29,275 bases of DNA from DATLMR01 sp035537555 (GTDB lineage: Bacteria; Acidobacteriota; Blastocatellia; UBA7656), in contig DATLMR010000382.1 in the NCBI GenBank assembly GCA_035537555.1, positions 1-29,275 on the forward strand, in the 5' to 3' direction. The position numbers were made by a program, and so were the translations under genes. Under the pieces are notes generated by a model that searched no databases, was not told the DNA's origin, and was given only the letters and a program-made list of their open reading frames with translations. Shown here in pieces: positions 1 through 9,664 of the stretch (position 1 is its first letter; the number at the start of each line of letters is the position of its first letter).

Positions 1-102
1 GTAATCCAACATGCTTACAACTACCCGGAGGCCTCTCCAACCGTATGAAGGAGGGCTCGGTAACCTTTCATCGAGTTCAAAATGTTCTTCCACAGCGCCG
101 CC

Positions 103-173
103 GGGGCTGAATGTTTATAGGGCCGAAAATTTACGTCGATATTCTCGCCTGATGCCTATAAACAGGCTGCCCC
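103..173. repeat. Imperfect inverted repeat downstream of ybaB (REP-like)
   Basis: Arms at 103-121 and 155-173 share GGGGC and TGTTTATAGG with a few mismatches, around a 33-nt A+T-richer spacer. The left arm core (CGCCGGGGCTGAATGT) resembles the hairpin at 2684-2744 (CGCCGGGGCGATATGT, 13 of 16 identical), which suggests a dispersed repeat family. It could also serve as an end-of-transcript hairpin for dnaX-ybaB on the minus strand, although no T-run follows. Nothing else is visible in 1-196; recR, which often follows ybaB, does not start here. Confidence 0.5.
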
Positions 174-196
174 TGCCGGGCTCCTAAGGGCGGCGA

Positions 197-517
197 TTAC
201 AGCAATCCGTCGGGGAGGCCCATGCCGCCGAGCTTCGAGCCCAGCTTACCCTTGACCGCTTCATCGGCCTTACGGGTCGCTTCATTGAAGGCCGCCGTGA
301 TCAAATCCTGAAGCATCTCCACGTCTCCGCCCTTGGCCGCTTCAGGGTCGATCTTGATATCGAGAAGTTCTTTCGCCCCGTTCATCGAGATGCGAACCAT
401 CCCCCCACCCGCGCTGGCCTCGACGCGGGTCTGCTGCAATTCGCGCTGCATATCCTCCTGCATCTGCTGAGCCTGTTTCATCATCTCTTGAATATCGAAT
501 CCGCCTGGAAATTTCAT
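197..517 (-). CDS. ybaB: YbaB/EbfC family nucleoid-associated protein
   Basis: A 106-residue protein of the YbaB/EbfC family, small dimeric DNA-binding proteins associated with the nucleoid. The N-terminal helix is Met/Gln-rich (MMKQAQQMQEDMQRELQQT), then comes the family core (VEASAGGGMVRISMNG, with IDPEAAKGGDVEMLQDLITAAFNEA) and a Gly-rich C-terminus. Length matches the usual 100-110 residues. The start at 517 is chosen because a strong Shine-Dalgarno (GGAGGAAA, 530-523) sits 5 nt upstream and the family N-terminus begins here; an in-frame TTG at 610 would add 31 atypical residues and overlap dnaX. It follows dnaX by 89 nt on the same strand, the usual dnaX-ybaB(-recR) order. The precise cellular role of the family remains debated (nucleoid organisation or recombination accessory). 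Confidence 0.93.
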   Translation of the reverse strand: MKFPGGFDIQEMMKQAQQMQEDMQRELQQTRVEASAGGGMVRISMNGAKELLDIKIDPEAAKGGDVEMLQDLITAAFNEATRKADEAVKGKLGSKLGGMGLPDGLL

Positions 518-606
518 GGAACTTTCCTCCTTGATCTTTTCTTTTGATAATTGCGAGCTTCCCTCGGCGCGCCGTTCGCGCGGGGAGAAGGCCATGATCC
601 TGCCGG

Positions 607-2541
<1,935 letters not shown>

Positions 2542-2582
2542 TCTTTTATTTTATTCGAATGAAATGTGCGCTGCCACGATTT

Positions 2583-2611
2583 AGTCTATGCGGTCGCCCC
2601 GCCGCTTGCAA
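2583..2611 (-). promoter_or_regulatory. Putative sigma-70 promoter of dnaX-ybaB
   Basis: On the minus strand a -35-like TTGCAA (2611-2606) and a -10-like TAGACT (2588-2583) are separated by 17 nt, about 40 nt upstream of the dnaX ATG. It lies just past the upstream terminator at 2679-2744, where a new promoter is needed. Each box matches consensus at 4 of 6 positions. Confidence 0.45.
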
Positions 2612-2678
2612 GAAAAAGGGGCTCTCCGCCCGAAGAATGCCTCACCGCGGCTATATGATCAGGGGTATCTCGCCGGGT

Positions 2679-2744
2679 AAAAACCTGAGCCCCGCCGGGG
2701 CGATATGTAATCTCTTTTAACATACCGCCCCGGCGGGGCTCAGG
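2679..2744 (-). terminator. Strong intrinsic terminator after ffs
   Basis: Perfect 19-bp inverted repeat with arms at 2684-2702 and 2726-2744 (CCTGAGCCCCGCCGGGGCG and its complement); the stem can extend a further 6 bp with one mismatch. On the minus strand it is followed directly by TTTTT (2683-2679), a classical hairpin plus U-tract. It would end the tadA-tRNA-Ser-tRNA-Ser-ffs transcript, 45 nt past the SRP RNA. Its core resembles the repeat at 103-173, so it may be a REP-type element used as a terminator. Confidence 0.75.
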
Positions 2745-2789
2745 CACAAAAGCGGAGGGAAACCGAATTCAAAGCTCTCGCGAATTGCC

Positions 2790-2918
2790 GAGCGGTTCGT
2801 ATCAGGCTCCGGAGAGGCCGCGGCACATCCGCGTACTGCTACCGTTGCTCCGTTCCCGGCCTGGCGGGATTCGCAGCCGCGCGATTGCACGGCGTCCGGA
2901 ACCTGATACGAACCGCTC
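2790..2918 (-). ncRNA. ffs: Bacterial signal recognition particle RNA (4.5S type)
   Basis: The RNA component of the signal recognition particle, which binds Ffh and targets membrane proteins. Read on the minus strand, 2918-2902 (GAGCGGTTCGTATCAGG) pairs perfectly with 2806-2790, and the next TCCGGA segments also pair, giving one long rod about 129 nt in length. At its tip is the universal domain IV: CCG-C-CAGG-CCG-GGAA-CGG-AGCA-A-CGG, with the GGAA tetraloop at 2856-2853 and the conserved CAGG/AGCA symmetric loop. No Alu domain is seen, so this is the short form. It starts 32 nt after the CCA end of tRNA-Ser(GGA) with no promoter visible between, suggesting co-transcription and processing. 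The tadA-ffs-dnaX-ybaB order matches B. subtilis, which supports the call. The exact ends are estimated from the helix. Confidence 0.92.
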
Positions 2919-2950
2919 AAACCTCAAAACCGAGGCTTGAAATTACCCTG

Positions 2951-3040
<90 letters not shown>

Positions 3041-3092
3041 CGCTGATCTCAAATAGCAGACTTCAACCCCTTGCTCGCCCTGCTCAAAATAA

Positions 3093-3649
<557 letters not shown>

Positions 3650-3681
3650 AGGGTCGAACCTTCTGGATAAAAGAATAGCGA

Positions 3682-3710
3682 ATACTAGCCGCCTGACCTG
3701 TGCGTGTCAA
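3682..3710 (-). promoter_or_regulatory. Sigma-70 promoter of the tadA-tRNA-Ser-ffs unit
   Basis: On the minus strand a perfect TTGACA (3710-3705) and TAGTAT (3687-3682) are spaced by 17 nt, about 33 nt upstream of the tadA ATG. It is the only convincing promoter ahead of the two tRNA genes and ffs. Confidence 0.72.
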
Positions 3711-3741
3711 GAACTCGGCCCCGCTTTTGGTCCGGCCTACC

Positions 3742-3770
3742 TTGACCGCCGGACGCGCTAGCAATAAGGT
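3742..3770 (+). promoter_or_regulatory. Possible promoter of the hydrolase-fold gene
   Basis: TTGACC (3742-3747) and TAAGGT (3765-3770) are separated by 17 nt, ending 26 nt before the ATG at 3797. The -35 matches 5 of 6 positions but the -10 only 3 of 6. Confidence 0.38.
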
Positions 3771-3796
3771 TTACGGCACGCGGGCAGGCGCGGCGA

Positions 3797-4624
3797 ATGA
3801 TTACACAGACCTCCAACGGGCCAATCTATTATGAGACCGCCGGCGATGGGCCGCCCCTGGTCTTCGTCAGCGGCTGGGCCATGTCGTCCGAATGCTGGCG
3901 GCCCGCGATCGCTCTGCTCAGGAGGAAGTACCGCTGCCTGACCTATGACGCCCGAGGTATAGGCAGGTCACAGCCTGTCCCGGCCGACGCCAGATTCGAG
4001 GTCGAAGACCAGGCGGAGGACCTTCACACGGTCATGGAGGCGGCCCGGATTTACGACGCCGCGATTATCGGGCACGAGCACGGCTCTATGGTCGCGGCCA
4101 TATGCTCGGCCCGCCATCCGCAGGATATGAGCTCTCTGACGCTTGTCAGCCCGAGGTCGGGCATCCCGGAAGATGAGTTGAAGAGGATGTCGGTGACCAC
4201 GCCCGCGTCGCTCGCGCTTCGGGAACTCGCCTCGTTCCCCTTCATTCGCAATGTCATCGCCTGGCGTTTCCGGCGGGCTCCTCAGCCGTTCCGCGACCGT
4301 CTCTTCGAAGATTTCGCGAACCTGAACCCGAGGGCCGGGTTTGAGATGGCCCGGTCCCTCGCGAATCCCGAGGCGGCGGACATGTTCGAGCGGTTCATCG
4401 AAAGGGCAGATTTTCCTGCGCTGCTCGTTTGCGGGGAGAAAGACAAGAAGGGGATCGCGCGGGCGCGCCGCCTCTTCTCTTTGCTCGGGGCAGGGAAGCT
4501 CGCGACCGTCAAGGGCAGCGGGTTCCTGCCGATGCTGGAGTACCCCGAGCAGTTCGCCAGGTTGCTCGACGGTTTTGTCGCGGCGAGCGCGCACCGCGCG
4601 GGCAACACGCTCTCGCTTCGGTGA
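3797..4624 (+). CDS. Alpha/beta hydrolase-fold protein, catalytic residues replaced
   Basis: A 275-residue member of the alpha/beta hydrolase superfamily. The N-terminus (GPPLVFVSGWAMSSECWRPAIALL) gives the oxyanion-region strand, and YDARGIGRS matches the family's YDxRGxGxS. The nucleophile elbow, normally G-x-S-x-G, reads G92-H-E94-H-G96 (codon GAG at 94). The C-terminal segment usually reading GHFPMLE reads G242-F243-LPMLE, so the catalytic histidine is also lost. The acid D216 (GEKD) remains. The reading frame is intact with no stop or frameshift, so it is not an obvious pseudogene; a non-catalytic or altered role is inferred. No signal peptide is seen. It lies 70 nt upstream of the DUF2752 gene on the same strand. 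The substrate or ligand is unknown. Confidence 0.85.
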   Translation: MITQTSNGPIYYETAGDGPPLVFVSGWAMSSECWRPAIALLRRKYRCLTYDARGIGRSQPVPADARFEVEDQAEDLHTVMEAARIYDAAIIGHEHGSMVAAICSARHPQDMSSLTLVSPRSGIPEDELKRMSVTTPASLALRELASFPFIRNVIAWRFRRAPQPFRDRLFEDFANLNPRAGFEMARSLANPEAADMFERFIERADFPALLVCGEKDKKGIARARRLFSLLGAGKLATVKGSGFLPMLEYPEQFARLLDGFVAASAHRAGNTLSLR

Positions 4625-4694
4625 GCCCCGCGCCCGGCTTTTATTTCTCAAAGCGGTCGAATAAGATTGTCTTTCGGGAACGAGGAATTAATAA

Positions 4695-5159
4695 ATGGAA
4701 GCCGCGACCGATCACGTGAAGACGGGCCCTCAGGCCTCATATTCCGAGCCTGATCGCTCAAGAAGGGTAGCCCTGGCCGTTCTTGCCGGGCTTTCGATCG
4801 TCTACCTCTTCAGCATATTCTACTCGCCCGCGGAGCCGGGGCCGGACGGCCGGTACTTCACGATTTGCGCGTTCAAGAATGCGACGGGCCTGCCCTGTCC
4901 GGGGTGCGGCCTTACCCACTCGTTTTGCGCCGTCGGGAAGGGGGACCTTTCGAGCGCGGCCCGCTTCAACTTGATGGGCCCTCCCATCTTTCTGCTCTCG
5001 ACTCTGTACTGGCTGAGGTCCGCGCTCTTCCTGGCGGGATGGAAGGAGAAGGTCCGGGCCTTCGACACTCTGGTCGCGCGCTTCAGGGTCGCGCGGGTCT
5101 TCCTGATATCGCTGCTCGTCTTCGGAGTCGGCAGGATCCTCTTCCTGCTACTTCAGTGA
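4695..5159 (+). CDS. DUF2752 family membrane protein
   Basis: A 154-residue integral membrane protein with predicted segments at about 24-43, 93-115 and 132-153. The family hallmark C68-P-G-C71-G-L-T-H is present after a conserved hydrophilic loop (DGRYFTICAFKNATG), and a third cysteine follows in HSFC. The start at 4695 has GAGG about 9 nt upstream. The function of DUF2752 is unknown; the CPGCG motif suggests metal or thiol chemistry, but this is not established. It may be co-transcribed with the preceding hydrolase-fold gene. It ends 82 nt from the convergent gene at 5242. Confidence 0.85.
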   Translation: MEAATDHVKTGPQASYSEPDRSRRVALAVLAGLSIVYLFSIFYSPAEPGPDGRYFTICAFKNATGLPCPGCGLTHSFCAVGKGDLSSAARFNLMGPPIFLLSTLYWLRSALFLAGWKEKVRAFDTLVARFRVARVFLISLLVFGVGRILFLLLQ

Positions 5160-5198
5160 TCCGCCTGAAACCCTTCCCCTCTGATTCCGATTTGAGGG

Positions 5199-5221
5199 TA
5201 TCTTCGACGGTATCGAGGATA
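5199..5221. terminator. Hairpin between convergent genes
   Basis: TATCTTCGA (5199-5207) and TCGAGGATA (5213-5221) pair with one wobble across a 5-nt loop, midway between the converging stops at 5159 and 5242. No T-run follows on either strand, so terminator activity is uncertain. Confidence 0.3.
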
Positions 5222-5241
5222 GAGATTGTCCCGTCTAAAGA

Positions 5242-5541
5242 TCACCGCTTGCGCTGGTCGCTCTTTCGGATTCGCTCGATCTCGTAGTCTCTCAGGCGCT
5301 CGCGGTCCGACTGGGTCTCTTCGACCTCGCTCTTCCCGCTCGCGTGGCGAAGGAGGCTGAGCGCGGATTCGCGAACTCGCTTGGTCTCTCTGCGCCCGTC
5401 CTCGAATTCGATCTCCACGGCCCCGTTTTCGCCTTCCCCGAGAAGCCGAACGATAGTTCCGTAGAGCATGCCGGAAGGCATGGCATAGGCGATCTCATCC
5501 CCGACTTTGAATACGCGGGATCGGGACTTGTTCATCTTCAT
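5242..5541 (-). CDS. Small basic protein of unknown function, SH3-like N-terminus
   Basis: A 99-residue protein I do not recognise. Residues 10-60 (RVFKVGDEIAYAMPSGMLYGTIVRLLGEGENGAVEIEFEDGRRETKRV) look like a small beta-barrel of KOW/SH3 type, as seen in nucleic-acid-binding proteins. The C-terminal 35 residues are a charged helix (EVEETQSDRERLRDYEIERIRKSDQRKR). The ATG at 5541 overlaps the stop of the upstream zinc-ribbon gene in ATGA, which implies translational coupling. An alternative ATG at 5535 has AGAGGTG at 7-nt spacing and would shorten the protein by two residues. A nucleic-acid-binding role is only a guess. Confidence 0.72.
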   Translation of the reverse strand: MKMNKSRSRVFKVGDEIAYAMPSGMLYGTIVRLLGEGENGAVEIEFEDGRRETKRVRESALSLLRHASGKSEVEETQSDRERLRDYEIERIRKSDQRKR

Positions 5542-5681
5542 TCACCTCTGATCTTCTTCGGCGTTCGCGGCTTTTGAGCCTGCATCCTGGCGGCCCCGCA
5601 CTTTGGGCAAATCCACTTGCGCTGCTTATGAAAGCTTCGCCTTTGCTCTTCCATCTTAATGCGGCATCGGGGGCAGGTCAA
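5538..5681 (-). CDS. 47-residue zinc-ribbon protein (TTG start)
   Basis: A short reading frame of 47 codons starting with TTG at 5681: MTCPRCRIKM, then a basic stretch (EEQRRSFHKQRKW), then ICPKCGAAR and a Lys/Arg-rich tail. Two CPxC knuckles (residues 3-6 and 25-28) form a four-cysteine zinc ribbon. No ATG or GTG lies upstream before the in-frame stop at 5741-5739; the internal ATG at codon 10 would lose the first knuckle, so TTG is preferred. GGGAAGAG lies about 8 nt upstream. Its TGA overlaps the next gene's ATG (ATGA). It follows the PLD gene by 57 nt. The function is unknown; small ribbons of this kind often bind nucleic acid or partner proteins. Confidence 0.68.
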   Translation of the reverse strand: MTCPRCRIKMEEQRRSFHKQRKWICPKCGAARMQAQKPRTPKKIRGE

Positions 5682-5738
5682 AGCTCTAACTCTTCCCGTT
5701 CCGCTCCCGCTCCGGGGGCGGCCGCCCGGCGCGGGCGC

Positions 5739-6656
5739 TCAATCGACGTTGGTCTCGGCCGCCGGGCGAATCTCCGTGGCGGTCGTCCAGTCTTCATCGA
5801 ATACACGCTCTATGCGGCGGGACATCGCGTCATCTTCCACCAGGATGCCGACCTCTCTTCGCCGGTCGAGGCTGACCGCCCGAAGGTTCTGGCTGCCCAC
5901 GAAGAAGCGCGCTCCATCCACGACTACGCACTTGGCATGGAGCTTATAACGAGACAGCTTCTTCACGTGGAGGTTGGGCACGACCTGATGATAATAGGTG
6001 TCCCGGCTGATGATCTTCACGTCGCAACCGGATGAGGCCTTGCGCAAAAGCAGGCCCATGACCTGCTGGTCTTCTAACTTCGCGTCCAGGATACGGATCG
6101 ATCGCGTGGCGGAGTCGATGAACTCCATGAGCGACTTCCTGCTGTTGAGCGGGCTGATGACGAGAGGAAGGTCCGCCGGTCGGAACGATTGCCCGTGCCA
6201 GTCCGCGTCAAACAGCCGGTTCAGCTCGGTCGTTATCTGGTTATCGCGCACGCGCACCCCGAAATCGCGCGCGTAATGGAGGTTCTTCTGGGTGGGGTTG
6301 AAGGTGAGTATGAGCGACTGGGAATCGTCGATCATCATGATCTTGTAATGATATCTCTTGATCTTGTCCTTCTTCACCCTCGGCATCCGAACTTCGACGC
6401 CGAGCTTGGCGAGGTCATCTCCAAGCTTCTTGTTTCTCTTCGTCCAGCCTTTCGAAGCGAGTGCGATGAGGGCCTGCACCTTTACGTTCCTGGTCACGGC
6501 GAAGCTCAGCGCGTCCAGCACGATGGGATCGTCCATGCGAAAGATCGTCATCTTGATGGACCGCGTGGCGCTGTCGATCGCGTCGACGATCGGGAAAAAG
6601 CTGTCGCCGGGCTGGATGATCAGGGATAAATTGTGGACCTGTCGGTAAAAATCCAT
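5739..6656 (-). CDS. Phospholipase D-like domain protein, two HKD motifs
   Basis: A 305-residue PLD-superfamily protein with two halves that still look duplicated (DSATRSIKM near 28-36 and DSATRSIRI near 181-189). HKD motif 1 is H103-x-K105-x4-D110 with N120 downstream; motif 2 is H240-x-K242-x4-D247, followed by GSQNL. Both are complete, so a phosphohistidine mechanism on a phosphodiester is expected. There is no signal peptide or membrane segment, unlike cardiolipin synthase, so a cytosolic phosphodiesterase, nuclease or lipase role is possible. GGAAGG lies 9 nt before the ATG. It leads a probable three-gene unit with the zinc-ribbon protein and the small basic protein. The substrate cannot be told from sequence. 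Confidence 0.88.
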   Translation of the reverse strand: MDFYRQVHNLSLIIQPGDSFFPIVDAIDSATRSIKMTIFRMDDPIVLDALSFAVTRNVKVQALIALASKGWTKRNKKLGDDLAKLGVEVRMPRVKKDKIKRYHYKIMMIDDSQSLILTFNPTQKNLHYARDFGVRVRDNQITTELNRLFDADWHGQSFRPADLPLVISPLNSRKSLMEFIDSATRSIRILDAKLEDQQVMGLLLRKASSGCDVKIISRDTYYHQVVPNLHVKKLSRYKLHAKCVVVDGARFFVGSQNLRAVSLDRRREVGILVEDDAMSRRIERVFDEDWTTATEIRPAAETNVD

Positions 6657-6855
6657 CGACCTCTGCCTTCCAGGGGCTGCCCCGATCCGGGAGCGAATCC
6701 AGCCGGGCCCTTGCCGCGCGTAGCGCCTGGCGCGCCCTCGCCTTTACAGCTTTAACACACGCGGCTATCCAAGTCCAGCAATCCAAAGTCATGTTCTCCC
6801 GCCCTTGTGGCCTACACATAATCGGCCGCGTTACGATCTGCAACCACGTTGCGAT

Positions 6856-6883
6856 TTGATGTTTGGACCTCGTTAGCTATAAT
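6856..6883 (+). promoter_or_regulatory. Sigma-70 promoter of mqnC
   Basis: TTGATG (6856-6861) and a perfect TATAAT (6878-6883) are separated by 16 nt. Transcription would begin near 6890, about 12 nt before the ATG at 6902, which rules out the in-frame TTG at 6863 as the start. Confidence 0.7.
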
Positions 6884-6901
6884 TCCAAGCGAGAAATCTA
6901 T

Positions 6902-7993
6902 ATGGAAAGAACCCTTGAAGCAGCAGGCGTCGACGCGCTTCTATCGCGGATAGAGTCGCGCGAGCAGTTGTCGTACGAAGAGTGGAAGGCGGTCGAGGAC
7001 GCGGCTCCGACGGAAGACCTCGGGCGGCTCGCCGACGCCCTGCGCGAATCATTTCACCCGGACAACGTGGTCACATACGTCGTGGACCGCAACGTGAACT
7101 ACTCTAACGTCTGCGTGTCGGTGTGCAGTTTCTGCGCCTTCTATCGCAAGCCGGGCTCACCCGAAGGCTACGTCCACGGGTATGACGCGATCTTCGAGAA
7201 GGTCGAAGAGATGCTCAGCCTCGGCGGCAGCGGGGTGCTGATGCAGGGCGGCCTCCACCCGGACCTGCCGCTCGATTACTACACGGGAATGCTCAGAGAG
7301 CTGAAAAGCCGCTACGGCATCCACCTCCACTGCTTCTCGCCTCCGGAGATCGACCATCTGGCGAAGATTACCGGGCTCGGGGTCGAAGGCGTGCTCAGGG
7401 AACTGAAGGACGCGGGCCTCGATTCCATACCCGGCGGCGGCGGCGAGATTCTCGTAGACGAAATCCGCCGTAAAAGGCGCACGCACTGCAACAGCGAAGA
7501 ATGGCTGAACGTCTGCGCCGTCGCCCATCAGATGGGCATTCCGACCACGGCGACGATGATGTTCGGCATGGGAGAGACCCGCGACCAGAGGCTTATGCAC
7601 CTGGAGAGGCTGCGCGCTCTACAGGATGAACATCCGGGCTTCGTGTCATTCATCCCCTGGACCCTCCAGCCCGACAATACGCCGATCGGAAAGGTCTTCC
7701 CCGATAGAATTTTGCCCGACGAATACCTCAGGTGGCTCGCCATAGGCAGGCTCTACCTCCAAAACATTCCCAACGTTCAGGTCTCGTGGCTGACTCAGGG
7801 GCTCGACGTGGGGAGACGGGGGCTTCACTTCGGAGCGAACGACATCGGAAGCACGATGATCGAAGAAAACGTCATCACCCCCGCGGGAGCGCATCACCGC
7901 GCGACGGAGATGATGTTGAGAGACGTTATAGTCTCCGAGGGATTCCTTCCCCTCAAACGCAAAGCGAATTACGTGCGCCTCGAGACGCTATAG
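6902..7993 (+). CDS. mqnC: Cyclic dehypoxanthinyl futalosine synthase (radical SAM)
   Basis: Radical SAM enzyme of the futalosine route to menaquinone, cyclising dehypoxanthine futalosine. The 363-residue protein has the 4Fe-4S ligands C71-x3-C75-x2-C78 in NVNYSNVCVSVCSFCAFYR, the glycine stretch MLSLGGSGVLMQGGLHPDL, GGGGEILVDEIR, the MqnC-type FVSFIPWTLQPDNTP, and FGANDIGSTMIEENVITPAGA near the end. The last features fit MqnC better than the aminofutalosine synthase MqnE or CofH. The ATG at 6902 is chosen from the promoter position. No other menaquinone gene is in the window. The stop codon lies within the first unit of a 16-bp tandem repeat. Confidence 0.93.
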   Translation: MERTLEAAGVDALLSRIESREQLSYEEWKAVEDAAPTEDLGRLADALRESFHPDNVVTYVVDRNVNYSNVCVSVCSFCAFYRKPGSPEGYVHGYDAIFEKVEEMLSLGGSGVLMQGGLHPDLPLDYYTGMLRELKSRYGIHLHCFSPPEIDHLAKITGLGVEGVLRELKDAGLDSIPGGGGEILVDEIRRKRRTHCNSEEWLNVCAVAHQMGIPTTATMMFGMGETRDQRLMHLERLRALQDEHPGFVSFIPWTLQPDNTPIGKVFPDRILPDEYLRWLAIGRLYLQNIPNVQVSWLTQGLDVGRRGLHFGANDIGSTMIEENVITPAGAHHRATEMMLRDVIVSEGFLPLKRKANYVRLETL

Positions 7994-8029
7994 AAAAGTA
8001 GCACTATAGAAAAGAGACACTATAGAAAG
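7982..8029 (+). repeat. Three 16-bp tandem repeats across the mqnC stop
   Basis: Units start at 7982, 7998 and 8014 and follow the pattern GAGACGCTATAGAAAA with small changes; CTATAGAAA is invariant in all three. The first unit holds the last codons and TAG of mqnC. It looks like a slippage or duplication of the gene end. Confidence 0.8.
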
Positions 8030-8104
8030 GGGAGGCTGCCCCGGGGGCGTTCCGGTGCCGCGCATGTTTGAGCCGCCTGACTCCGCCCGGGCCTGGCATC
8101 TTCA

Positions 8105-9664
8105 TTGACCGACATCAAAAAAGAACCCGATTCCAAAAGCGAAGAAGGCATAGACTCTCTCGGAGACATGAGCGCGGAAGAGTTCCGCCGCTATGGCTAC
8201 CAGGTAATCGACTGGATCGCGGAGTACCTTGATCATCCCGAGCGCTACCCGGTCCTGTCGAAGTCCCGGCCCGGAGATCTCAAGAAGGCCCTGCCGCAAA
8301 GCGCCCCGGTCAAAGGCGAGGAGATGGCCGAGGTGCTGGCGGACCTCGAGCGCCTGGTCGTCCCCGGCGTGACCCACTGGAACCACCCGGCTTTCTTCGC
8401 CTATTTTTCAATCAGCAGCTCGGGCCCGGGAATCCTGGGAGAGATCTTCTCCGCCGCCTTCAACGTTAACGCCATGCTCTGGAAGACATCGCCTTCGGCG
8501 ACCGAGCTGGAAGAAGTGACTATCGACTGGACCCGCAAGATGATGGGGCTTCCCCCGGACTTTTCAGGAGTCATCTACGACACCGCTTCGATCTCGACTC
8601 TATGCGCGATCGCGGCCGCGAGGGAAGCGGTGCCGGGCCAGCCGATACGCGAGGAAGGGGTCGCGGGCGCGTGGGCGGAGGCCGCGAACTCGGCCGCTCC
8701 TCCTCCGAAGAGACTGCGCCTGTACGCCTCCGAGCACGTCCATTCTTCCGTAGATAAGGCCGCGATCATCCTCGGCATAGGCCAGGCGGGAGTCAGGAAG
8801 ATTCCGAGCGACGAGCAGTTTCGAATGGATGCCCGGGCGCTCGAAGCGGCGATCAAGGAGGATAAAGAGAATGGCTGGCTCCCGTTCTGCGTAGTCGCCA
8901 CGGTCGGCACCACTTCCATCACGAGCATCGACCCCGTCCCTGAGATCGCGGGAATATGCAAGCGCGAAAAAATCTGGCTGCACGTCGACGGCGCGTACGG
9001 AGGCTCGATAGCCGTCGTGCCCGAGATGCGCTGGATTCTTGACGGGTGCGAGCACGCGGACTCCATCGTCGTTAACCCCCACAAGTGGCTCTTCGTGCCC
9101 CTGGATTTGAGCATTCTTTATTGCAAAAGGATGGACGTTTTGAGGCAGGCCTTCAGTCTTATACCGGAATACCTCAGGACCGGGGAGAGCGAAGAGGTTA
9201 GAAATTTCATGGATTACGGCCCTCAGCTCGGCCGCCGCTTCAGGGCAATCAAGCTCTGGTTCGTGCTGCGATACTTCGGGTCCGACGGGATAGCTGCCCG
9301 CATAAGGCATCATCTCGGCCTGGCGCGCGACTTCGCCGAGCTCGTGGACGGCAGCCCTGACTTCGAGAGGCTGGCCCCCGTCCCCTTCAGCCTCGTCTGC
9401 TTCCGGGCGAGGCCGGCGAGTATGGTCGAAACAGGGGCGTCGGAGGGGATGCTCGATTCGCTCAATGAAGAGCTGATGGATCGGGTCAATGGCCGGGGAA
9501 AGATCTTCTTCTCGCACACGAAGCTGAAGGGTAAATTCACCCTGCGCCTCGCGATAGGCAATATCCGCACCACCCGCGAGCACATTGATCTCGCCTGGAA
9601 TGAACTGAACGAAGCTCTCGGAGAGTTGTCGAAGGGGGAAGGATTCTCTAAGACCCGAAGCTGA
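8105..9664 (+). CDS. Group II PLP-dependent (aromatic) amino acid decarboxylase
   Basis: A 519-residue pyridoxal-phosphate decarboxylase of the aromatic-L-amino-acid/glutamate/histidine decarboxylase family. Key features are THWNHPAFFAYF (90-101), the TSPSATELEEVTIDW block (128-142), ASEHVHSSVDKA with the PLP-stacking His213, HVDGAYGG with the PLP-binding Asp295, and NPHKW with the Schiff-base Lys327. The blocks resemble aromatic decarboxylases most, but the substrate (Tyr, Trp, Dopa or other) cannot be set from sequence. The start is uncertain: TTG at 8105 gives an acidic extension without a ribosome site, while ATG at 8168 (MSAEEFRRYGYQVIDWIAEYL) starts at the family's usual N-terminus but has GGAG only 2 nt away. 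It converges with and overlaps the next gene by 17 nt. Nearby amino-acid importers could supply substrate. Confidence 0.9.
   Translation: MTDIKKEPDSKSEEGIDSLGDMSAEEFRRYGYQVIDWIAEYLDHPERYPVLSKSRPGDLKKALPQSAPVKGEEMAEVLADLERLVVPGVTHWNHPAFFAYFSISSSGPGILGEIFSAAFNVNAMLWKTSPSATELEEVTIDWTRKMMGLPPDFSGVIYDTASISTLCAIAAAREAVPGQPIREEGVAGAWAEAANSAAPPPKRLRLYASEHVHSSVDKAAIILGIGQAGVRKIPSDEQFRMDARALEAAIKEDKENGWLPFCVVATVGTTSITSIDPVPEIAGICKREKIWLHVDGAYGGSIAVVPEMRWILDGCEHADSIVVNPHKWLFVPLDLSILYCKRMDVLRQAFSLIPEYLRTGESEEVRNFMDYGPQLGRRFRAIKLWFVLRYFGSDGIAARIRHHLGLARDFAELVDGSPDFERLAPVPFSLVCFRARPASMVETGASEGMLDSLNEELMDRVNGRGKIFFSHTKLKGKFTLRLAIGNIRTTREHIDLAWNELNEALGELSKGEGFSKTRS

Noticed and set aside
6863..6901. TTG start at 6863 for mqnC
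   Set aside because: The TATAAT box at 6878-6883 lies inside this stretch, so it would be upstream of the transcript.
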